Of a stretch of 61,823 nt of DNA, positions 17,389 through 24,352 are shown in pieces. The stretch is taken from NCBI RefSeq assembly GCF_008369935.1, contig NZ_VTUZ01000053.1, positions 1-61,823 on the forward strand, read 5' to 3'. The first letter of the stretch is position 1, and each line of letters begins with the position of its first letter. This DNA comes from Paraburkholderia panacisoli. Its GTDB lineage: Bacteria; Pseudomonadota; Gammaproteobacteria; Burkholderiales; Burkholderiaceae. Made by a program: the position numbers and the translations under genes. Under the pieces are notes generated by a model that was not told the DNA's origin, did no database searches, and worked only from the letters and a program-made list of their open reading frames with translations.

Positions 17389-18567
17389 TCATTTGAGGAG
17401 CGCGCGCGTATGGCGCGCGATCATCAGCTCTTCGTTGGTCGGGATGACCCACGCCGATATCCGGCTCGAGTCTGTGGTGATGAGGGGTCCCCCCTTGCCG
17501 TTCGCTTCGGCGTCGAGCTCTGCGCCGAGCCAGGCCGCGTGCCGCGCCACGCCCTCGCGAATCGCCGCCGCATGCTCGCCGATTCCCGCGGTGAAAACCA
17601 GGGCGTCGATCCCGTCCATGGCTGCGGCGAGGGCGCCAAGCTCGCGCGATATGCGGTACACGTAGAGATCGATTGCGAAACGGGCGCGCGGATCATCGCT
17701 TGCGAGCAGCGCCCTCATGTCGCTCGATACGCCGGATACGCCAAGCAGCCCCGACTGGCGATAGAGCAGATCCTCAACCGCACGCGCGTCCATCCCGAGC
17801 TCTTCCATCAGGTAGAGCACCACGCCCGGGTCCAGGCTGCCGCAACGCGTGCCCATCGGCAATCCGTCCACGGCCGTGAAGCCCATCGTGCTCGCTACGC
17901 TCTTGCCCGCGAGGAGCGCACACATGCTCGCGCCATTGCCGAGGTGCGCGACCACGGTGCGTCCGCTTGCCGCCCTCGGCGCAACGTCGGGCAGGACACT
18001 CGCGATGTACTCGTAGGACAGCCCATGAAAGCCGTAGCGGCGCACGCCCCGGCCGGTGATCGACGCGGGGAGCGCGAACGCCTGGGCCACCTCGGGTTGC
18101 GTGCGATGGAAAGCCGTGTCGAAGCACGCCACCTGGGGCACGTCCGGCTGCAGTTCGTCGAGGATGCGTATGGGCGTCAGGTTGTGCGGCTGGTGTAGCG
18201 GTGCGAGGGGCGTAAGCTTCTCCAGTTCGTCCACTACCGCGGACGTAACTCGCACCGGACCGCTGAAGCTCTGAGCGCCGTGTACGACGCGATGACCGAC
18301 CGCGACAAGCTTATGCCCTTCGCGGTGCTCGCTCAGGAACGCGCCAATTTGCTCAAGTCCTTCGCGATGATCCAGCTCGTCGCCGTCGCTCAGTTCTCTC
18401 GCATGGTGCTCGCCGTGACGGTCGACGGCATCGAACTGCGCGGTGGCCGTGTAAAGGCCGTCGACCTGGCCATGCACGACGAGCTCGAGCGCGTCGCCCT
18501 GCTCTTCGAATGCGGAGAACTTGATGCTCGACGAGCCTGCATTCAGAACCAGAATCACATCTGCCAT
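17389..18567 (-). CDS. ackA: Acetate kinase
   Basis: 392-residue acetate/propionate kinase; converts acetyl phosphate and ADP to acetate and ATP. Signatures: LVLNAGSSSIKFSAFE at the N-terminus, VAVGHRVVHG, CFDTAFHRTQP, YGFHGLSYEYIA, HLGNGASMCALL, GSLDPGVV and FTAGIGEHAAAIRE. Full length for the family. It begins four bases after the pta stop, so the two are coupled. With pta it can yield substrate-level ATP from acetyl-CoA when oxygen is short. The weak GGGTGA ribosome-binding site suggests dependence on translation of pta. Confidence 0.96.
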   Translation of the reverse strand: MADVILVLNAGSSSIKFSAFEEQGDALELVVHGQVDGLYTATAQFDAVDRHGEHHARELSDGDELDHREGLEQIGAFLSEHREGHKLVAVGHRVVHGAQSFSGPVRVTSAVVDELEKLTPLAPLHQPHNLTPIRILDELQPDVPQVACFDTAFHRTQPEVAQAFALPASITGRGVRRYGFHGLSYEYIASVLPDVAPRAASGRTVVAHLGNGASMCALLAGKSVASTMGFTAVDGLPMGTRCGSLDPGVVLYLMEELGMDARAVEDLLYRQSGLLGVSGVSSDMRALLASDDPRARFAIDLYVYRISRELGALAAAMDGIDALVFTAGIGEHAAAIREGVARHAAWLGAELDAEANGKGGPLITTDSSRISAWVIPTNEELMIARHTRALLK

Positions 18568-18571
18568 GGCG

Positions 18572-19510
18572 TCACCCGACGATCTTTGCGGATTCGCGCC
18601 GCGCGGTGGCGACTAGCGCCGCCACCGCGCACGACGCGAGCCGCGTAATGAGCGAATCCGCGCGGCTCGTCAGGATAATCGGCACGCGCGCGCCAAGCAC
18701 GATGCCTGCCGCGTCGGCGCCCGCGAGAAACGACAGGCTCTTGGCGAGCATGTTGCCCGCTTCGAGGTCCGGCACCATGAGAACATTGGCCCGCCCGGCC
18801 ACAGGCGAATTGATCTGCTTGATGCGCGCGGCATCGGGGTCGATGGCGTTATCGAGCGCGAGCGGGCCATCGACGAGTGCACCCGTGATCTGGCGCCGGT
18901 CCACCATCTTGCACAGCGCGGCGGCTTCGATGGTCGAAGGCACTTTCGGGTTAACCGTCTCCATTGCCGAAAGGATCGCCACGCGTACCTCCGGAAACTG
19001 GAGCGCGTGCGCCAGGTCGATCGCGTTCTGCAGGATGTCTGCCTTTTCCTCCAGCGTCGGTGCGATGTTCACGGCGGCGTCGGTTACGATCAGCGGGTCC
19101 GCGTGTGCGGGCACGTCCATGACGAAGCAGTGGCTGACGCGCCGGCCAGTGCGCAACCCCGCATCGCGCCGGACTACCGCGGCCATCAGCTCGTCGGTGT
19201 GAAGGCTGCCTTTCATCAGCGCTTCGGCCTTGCCCTCGCGCACCAGTTGCGCGGCCGCGGCTGCCGAAGCCTCACTGAACGGCGCGTCGACGATCTGATA
19301 ATCGCTGATCGAAAGCTCACACTCCGCGGCAACCGATTCGATGCGCGCGCGCGGCCCGACGAGGATCGGCACGATCAGGCCTTTCCGCGCCGCTTCCACT
19401 GCGCCTTCCAGCGAGCTCCTGTCGCATGGATGGGCGACGGCCGTGGGCATCGGCGCCAGCGTCTGGCAATGGGCAATGAGCCGGTGATACTTCGCGTGTT
19501 TGGGTTCCAT
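18572..19510 (-). CDS. pta: Phosphate acetyl/butyryltransferase
   Basis: About 312 residues of the PTA_PTB family. The ATG at 19510 has AAGGA seven bases upstream; the GTG at 19546, overlapping the previous stop, is an alternative. Visible blocks: GLIVPILVGPRARIE, ALMKGSLHTDELMAAVV, GRRVSHCFVMDVPAHADPLI, TDAAVNIAPTLEEKADIL, GPLALDNAIDPDAA and the C-terminal AAGIVLGARVPIILTSRADS. It makes acyl phosphate from acyl-CoA for AckA. Whether acetyl- or butyryl-CoA is preferred cannot be told by eye; the short single-domain form fits both. Confidence 0.92.
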   Translation of the reverse strand: MEPKHAKYHRLIAHCQTLAPMPTAVAHPCDRSSLEGAVEAARKGLIVPILVGPRARIESVAAECELSISDYQIVDAPFSEASAAAAAQLVREGKAEALMKGSLHTDELMAAVVRRDAGLRTGRRVSHCFVMDVPAHADPLIVTDAAVNIAPTLEEKADILQNAIDLAHALQFPEVRVAILSAMETVNPKVPSTIEAAALCKMVDRRQITGALVDGPLALDNAIDPDAARIKQINSPVAGRANVLMVPDLEAGNMLAKSLSFLAGADAAGIVLGARVPIILTSRADSLITRLASCAVAALVATARRESAKIVG

Positions 19511-19542
19511 GGATGGTTCCTTTACGGAAATGACGGGCGCGC

Positions 19543-21876
19543 TCACGACGGCGTATGCTCAAGCACCGCAACAGGCCGCGCTGCGGGTGGCGCGCCGAGC
19601 ACCGCGCGAACGCGTTGCAACGCCTCCCATTGCTGTGCGGTCGGCGTCACGCTTTGCACGCGCTCGTCGGCCAGCAGTCTGTCCAGCAAGGTCAACAGCC
19701 GCTCGCGGTCTGCCGGTTTGGCAAGCAACGCCGGAAGCGTCGCGATCGCCTGCTGCGGCTCGTAAGTCGCGATGAGCTCCTGTTCACCGCGTATGCGCCG
19801 CCACTGATCGGGTGGCATGCTGGGCAGATACTCGGCGTAGGCTTCAACCAGTTCATGCTGAGTCGCAAGCCGCGCAAGCGGCAATGGCTCCCCGCTGCGC
19901 CCAAGCAGGAACGCCGCGCGCGCGACCGCTTCGTCGTAGCCGCCCTGCCCGATCGACGCCAGTGCCTCCTTCACGAAAGGCAGTTCGCGCGGGTTAGAAG
20001 CCGTGGACGCGGCGACCTCGCGATTGCGGTACCGGTCCGCGAAACGGAGCAGGAAGGGGGTGGTGTAGAGGCTGAAGAACAGCGACTCGGCGCTGGCATC
20101 GCGCATCGCCCTGAAGTGGTCGAGCGAGGCGCTGATGATCCCCGAGCCGCGATGTTCGAGCTTGCGCCACGGCTCGATATCGTCGGCATGCTGCCGGTTG
20201 GCTTTGACCGCGTTGGCCGCCGGGCGCAGCCAGGCAAGCCAAGGATTCAGGTCCGAAAAGGCCCAGCGCTGGAAGCGTAGCGGATGAAATTCGCGCAAGC
20301 ATCGCGCAGTGGTCTCGTTTGACATCCACTGAACGTAGGGCTGCACGAACAGTTCATAGGCGCGTTGATTGAATTCGGAAAGCTCGGCTACGGCCTCGAA
20401 GGGCTTTTCGTCCTCACGCTTGAACCGGTTGAAACGCTGCGCGATCTCTTCGAGACGATGTTCAACGAATGTCACCTCGTATGCGACCTTCCCGTCGGCG
20501 CCGTTCACCTCGTCGATCAACATCGCGTAGAGGCCCGGCGCGAGCGTCTCGATTGCCTCGAGCACGTTGACGATCTGCGCATGCTGCTTCTTCGCCACCT
20601 TGCCCGACACGAAAACGCCAAGATGTCCGGCATCCTCGTCCATCAGTCCGATGATGACCTGGCCGCGCGCCTTGATTTCCTCGGTGCTGCCATAGAGGTC
20701 GGCCACCCAGTTAAACGCCTGCTGCGGCGGCGTGATATTGTCGCCCATCGAGGCGAACAGGATGATCGGCGAGCGGATATCCCGCAAATCGAGCGCCTTA
20801 CCCGACACGCCGCGCACTTCGCCCGACCAGAGCCTGTTACCGATGAACAGATTGCGCGTGATCCATTCGATCTCTTCGCGGTTCATCAGGTAGTAGCCGC
20901 CCCACCAGCGCTCGAACTCGAGGAAGCGCGGCGGCTCCGTATCGATGTTGTCGTACACGTGATAGTACTTGTCCCACAACGTGTTGGCCGGGTTCAGGTA
21001 CTCAAAGTTCTGCACGAGATACGCGCCGTCGAACTTGCCGTTGCCGAGATCGGACGAAAACGACGCGAGCCACGTGCCGCCCAGTATCCCGCCCGCATAG
21101 CGCATCGGATTGTCGCCTGCGCCTTCGCTCCACGCGCCGCTCCAGTACGACATCGGCGCGCCGTTGATGACGATGGGGCCAGTGTCTTCCGCCGACGAAC
21201 TCGCCAGCATCATCGCGGCCCAGCCGCCCTGGCAGTTGCCGATGATCGCCGGCTTCGGGCTGTCGGAATGCAGCGAGCGCACTTTCCTGACGAACTCCTG
21301 TTCGGCGGAGCAAACGTCGAGCAGTGTCTGACCGGGTTCGGGGTTCTGGAAGAACACGACAAAGTACACGGGATGGCCCGCGCGTAGCGCGACGCCGACC
21401 TGCGAATCGTCCCTGAAGCCGCCAATGCCCGGACCATGGCCCGCGCGCGGATCAATGATCAGATAAGGCCGTTTTTTCGCATCGACGATCACACCTTCCG
21501 GCGGCTTGATGTATAGCAGCGCGTAATTAACGGGGCGCGCGAAATGCCTGCCGTCGAGCACAACGTCATAGTCGAAATGGAGCGCGGGCTTGAGTTCCTG
21601 CGCAGTGCGTTCGACGTATTGCGTGCCGCGCTCGCGCACCGTGTCCCAGAACAGGAGCGAGCGCTGTGCGACGTCGACGGCGTAATGCCATGCGCTCAAC
21701 GGGTTGAGTTGCGCCGCGAATGGGGTGACGCTCCCGTCGCTGCTGGCGTCACCATCGACGGCTGCGCGTAACCGTTTCCCGTATTGCTCCAATGCGTTTT
21801 GCGTGCGCTTTTCAAATACATGCGCGATATTCCCGGCAATTTCCTGACTGCGCGCCAATTGCGTGGCTGCATCCAT
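19543..21876 (-). CDS. DUF3141 protein, PHA-synthase-like alpha/beta hydrolase
   Basis: About 777 residues from the ATG at 21876, which has GGAGG eight bases upstream; an ATG at 21903 lacks a site. The middle (residues about 80-430) has an alpha/beta-hydrolase core with NYALLYIKPPEGVIVD, GHPVYFVVFFQNPEPGQTLL, box GNCQGGWAAMMLAS (GxCxG as in PHA synthases), FASMGDNITPPQQAFNW (acid) and DEDAGHLGVFVSG (His). A long helical C-terminal half of unknown role follows. The family is often found next to pta-ackA, as here. Possible roles are acyl transfer or PHA-related chemistry; no activity is established for it as far as I know. Confidence 0.88.
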   Translation of the reverse strand: MDAATQLARSQEIAGNIAHVFEKRTQNALEQYGKRLRAAVDGDASSDGSVTPFAAQLNPLSAWHYAVDVAQRSLLFWDTVRERGTQYVERTAQELKPALHFDYDVVLDGRHFARPVNYALLYIKPPEGVIVDAKKRPYLIIDPRAGHGPGIGGFRDDSQVGVALRAGHPVYFVVFFQNPEPGQTLLDVCSAEQEFVRKVRSLHSDSPKPAIIGNCQGGWAAMMLASSSAEDTGPIVINGAPMSYWSGAWSEGAGDNPMRYAGGILGGTWLASFSSDLGNGKFDGAYLVQNFEYLNPANTLWDKYYHVYDNIDTEPPRFLEFERWWGGYYLMNREEIEWITRNLFIGNRLWSGEVRGVSGKALDLRDIRSPIILFASMGDNITPPQQAFNWVADLYGSTEEIKARGQVIIGLMDEDAGHLGVFVSGKVAKKQHAQIVNVLEAIETLAPGLYAMLIDEVNGADGKVAYEVTFVEHRLEEIAQRFNRFKREDEKPFEAVAELSEFNQRAYELFVQPYVQWMSNETTARCLREFHPLRFQRWAFSDLNPWLAWLRPAANAVKANRQHADDIEPWRKLEHRGSGIISASLDHFRAMRDASAESLFFSLYTTPFLLRFADRYRNREVAASTASNPRELPFVKEALASIGQGGYDEAVARAAFLLGRSGEPLPLARLATQHELVEAYAEYLPSMPPDQWRRIRGEQELIATYEPQQAIATLPALLAKPADRERLLTLLDRLLADERVQSVTPTAQQWEALQRVRAVLGAPPAARPVAVLEHTPS

Positions 21877-22012
21877 GACACCATCCTCCGTTGCAACATT
21901 CATTGAGGCCGCGCCAGCGGCCGCCCCGCAGGCTGCTCGCGGGCTCGATCGTGCATGCGCGCACCTATACGCATGCAACTCATGCAGCGTACTCGTACGG
22001 CATGGGCCTGGC

Positions 22013-22026
22013 GTGACATAGATCAA
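22013..22026 (-). promoter_or_regulatory. Imperfect FNR/ANR-type box upstream of the DUF3141-pta-ackA operon
   Basis: Read on the minus strand it is TTGATCTATGTCAC: the first half-site is perfect and the second matches three of five positions of TTGAT-N4-ATCAA. It lies about 135 bases before the DUF3141 start codon. A TATAGG element (about 21964-21969) would place the box near -61. Confidence 0.5.
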
Positions 22027-22432
22027 GCATGGCCGTGACCATATTTCGGCCCATCGCCCCCAATGTCTGCCGGTTGCATCGGGCGAGTCCGCGCAGTTGG
22101 ATGACCTGTGATCTCTGTACAAGTGAGATGGAGCATTTCCACTTTGTCTCGCTCACGGCAATGCACCGCTTACGTCGCCAGTCAACGGGGCGCGACATAA
22201 TCGGAGAAGTCTTCCCCGTGACAGAGCGCGTCTGCCGATAGATGAAGTCAGGATTCCGCACCAATGCAGGGCAATCCAACAAGATGCGGCCACAGCCCGC
22301 CCGGTCCCAGCCAAAAACTGTTCGACTTTCCGGGGTCAATTCACTCAAGGTGGTCGGACTGTCTGTCCCGCGGTCGAGAAAATTATCTGTTAAGGATTAC
22401 TACGCGTGAGCTGCAGAGGTAGTCTGCGTTTG
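22027..22432. other. Gap between two minus-strand operons
   Basis: No recognisable gene. The left end is the upstream region of the DUF3141 operon; the right end is the 3' side of the MDR gene. No hairpin with a T-tract was noticed. Confidence 0.45.
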
Positions 22433-23476
22433 TCAACTGGAAAGTGCCCCCATAGGAAGCAGGATCGCGCGCCCTTGCTTGTGATTGGCGACGTGCTCGA
22501 ACGCCAGGTCTGCATTGTCAATAGACACCGAGACGCCCACGGACAGCGTCAGCGCGCCCCTCGCGAGGAAGTGGTGCAGCATGTCGAGAGCGCCTTCGTC
22601 CGGCTGGAAGATGATCCACCGGTAGCGTGCGCCCTTTGCGTTGGCCAACGATTGCATGCGCCGCCAGTCCAGGCGTGAACGCCACGCTCCCGCCAGAAGA
22701 CCGCCGCGGTCGATGTTGCCCAGGAGAGGATGAACGGCCGTGACGTATCCCAGGGCCCCGTGCCGGAGGCGGCCGATAAGGGTTGCCTCATCCTCCCAGG
22801 CGCCGAAATTCAAGCCGGCGTCGAAATGCTCGGGCAGTTCCTGCAGGCGGCAGCGGGTTCTGTCCCATACTGCTGTCGCGCCGAGATTCCGGCAGAGTTC
22901 GATATTTGCCGTGCTGCAGATGGCGGTGACTGAAGCCCCCCAGGCCGCAAGGATCTGAAGCGCCAATTGGCCGAGGCCCCCTGATGCACCGTGTACCAGC
23001 ACCTTCTGGGCTTTTGCATTGCCTTCATTGATGCCAGCGCCGCGTAGCGCCAGCCAGAGCGTGGTAAAAGTATAGGGAAAAGCCGCCAGTGCAGCGGAGG
23101 CAACACCATCGACCGCCGTCCGCACCAGGCGGGCGTCCACCGTCAGGTGCGTGGCATGCGCACCGCCTTTCCTGCCGGTAGGCACCAGCCCCATGACCCT
23201 GTCACCAGGTCGCCACGGACTGACACCGGCGCCCACGGAAACGATCTCCCCGGCAAAATCGTTGCCGAGGACCAGAGGAAACTTTCCGGCCCCCTTGTGG
23301 CTCAGCAGACGCTGGCCGTACCCCCTGGCGCGCTTGACGTCGATGGGATTGACTGAAGTTGCCTCGACCCGGACCAGAACCTCGCCTTTTCCGGGTCGTG
23401 GCATCGCGGTCCTTCGGGTCTCCAGTCGGATGGGGTCCGCTGGTCTCAGGCAAAGCAGCTTCGTTGCAGTGCTCAT
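22433..23476 (-). CDS. MDR-family NAD(P)-dependent quinone oxidoreductase-like protein
   Basis: 347 residues, zinc-independent medium-chain dehydrogenase/reductase. It shows EVLVRVEATSVNPIDVKRAR, LGNDFAGEIVSVGAG, the nucleotide-binding VHGASGGLGQLALQIL, and a C-terminal block GRAILLPMG. Zinc-ligand Cys residues are absent, as in quinone reductases. Its ATG overlaps the stop of the Fe-S subunit gene (ATGA), so translation is coupled with the transhydroxylase-like genes. It may reduce a quinone or enone formed from the polyphenol substrate; that is inferred from context only. Confidence 0.85.
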   Translation of the reverse strand: MSTATKLLCLRPADPIRLETRRTAMPRPGKGEVLVRVEATSVNPIDVKRARGYGQRLLSHKGAGKFPLVLGNDFAGEIVSVGAGVSPWRPGDRVMGLVPTGRKGGAHATHLTVDARLVRTAVDGVASAALAAFPYTFTTLWLALRGAGINEGNAKAQKVLVHGASGGLGQLALQILAAWGASVTAICSTANIELCRNLGATAVWDRTRCRLQELPEHFDAGLNFGAWEDEATLIGRLRHGALGYVTAVHPLLGNIDRGGLLAGAWRSRLDWRRMQSLANAKGARYRWIIFQPDEGALDMLHHFLARGALTLSVGVSVSIDNADLAFEHVANHKQGRAILLPMGALSS

Positions 23477-24342
23477 GATGGCGCGACCTCGACGCCGTTC
23501 GTCGACTGGACAAGCCTGACTTCGCCCAGATAAACGCTTTCGCCCAGTTCGCATTTGCGCCAGGCGGTGCCGTGGGCATGACGGATTTCGACCCGGTACA
23601 GGCCGCTTCCCTTCGCGAGACCGTCGAACCGGAAATCGCCGAAGCCGTCTGAAACGGTTTCGGCCATCTTCTGATTGCCGACGTACAGCGCGACGACCGC
23701 ATCGGTGACGCACTCGACCACGTCTCCCATCCGGGAGCTGACGCTTCCACCAATGAAGCAGGTTTCCCAGCGCTCAAGGCCGCTGTACCATACGCGCGGC
23801 TTCGTACCCAGGTTGGGCCTCAACACCTCGAGTCCCTCGCGCCGGGCCTTCTCGGCCATCGCTGCGTCATCGAGCTTGACCGTCTCGAAGACGTCAGTGG
23901 GGCATGACTGCTGACAACGAGGCTGCGGCCAACCCTGGTCGAGCAGATGGGCATCGAAGATCCAGGTCTGTGGCAGCTGCAGTTCGTCGTTCCAGACGAT
24001 CGCCTTGTACGGGCAGGACTTCACGATATCCTTCCGGCCCCGCGCCTTGTCCGGATCGATGATGACGATGCCGTCGGCGCGCTTGCGAATGGCGTCACCG
24101 CCCACCCGCATGCACGGCGCTTCATCGCAATGGTTGCACATCACCGGCAGATAGGTGGTCTCGACCATATGCGCGTCGCCCTGAACACGGCGCAGGATGC
24201 GCACGGGACTGTCGGCGTTGGCCGCGGCGGGCGCGGCATAACCGGGGAAGTCGTTGCCGACGTGCTCGTCCCGCGCGGCAATGACGCAGTTCTGACAGTT
24301 CTCGCAACGCCCGACCTTGATAACCAGATTCCACTTGCTCAT
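23473..24342 (-). CDS. Fe-S subunit of a transhydroxylase-like molybdoenzyme
   Basis: 289 residues from the ATG at 24342 (GAGGAA upstream). Cys motifs for three 4Fe-4S clusters are visible: CENCQNC (residues about 13-19), CNHCDEAPC, SCPYKAIVW and CQQSCPTDVF. The C-terminal 80 residues form a transthyretin-like beta domain (GDFRFDGLAKGSGLYRVEI), as in the small subunit of Pelobacter pyrogallol-phloroglucinol transhydroxylase. There is no signal peptide, so it is cytoplasmic. It sits ten bases after the catalytic-subunit gene and overlaps the MDR gene. Confidence 0.88.
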   Translation of the reverse strand: MSKWNLVIKVGRCENCQNCVIAARDEHVGNDFPGYAAPAAANADSPVRILRRVQGDAHMVETTYLPVMCNHCDEAPCMRVGGDAIRKRADGIVIIDPDKARGRKDIVKSCPYKAIVWNDELQLPQTWIFDAHLLDQGWPQPRCQQSCPTDVFETVKLDDAAMAEKARREGLEVLRPNLGTKPRVWYSGLERWETCFIGGSVSSRMGDVVECVTDAVVALYVGNQKMAETVSDGFGDFRFDGLAKGSGLYRVEIRHAHGTAWRKCELGESVYLGEVRLVQSTNGVEVAPS

Positions 24343-24352
24343 TCCATGTTCC

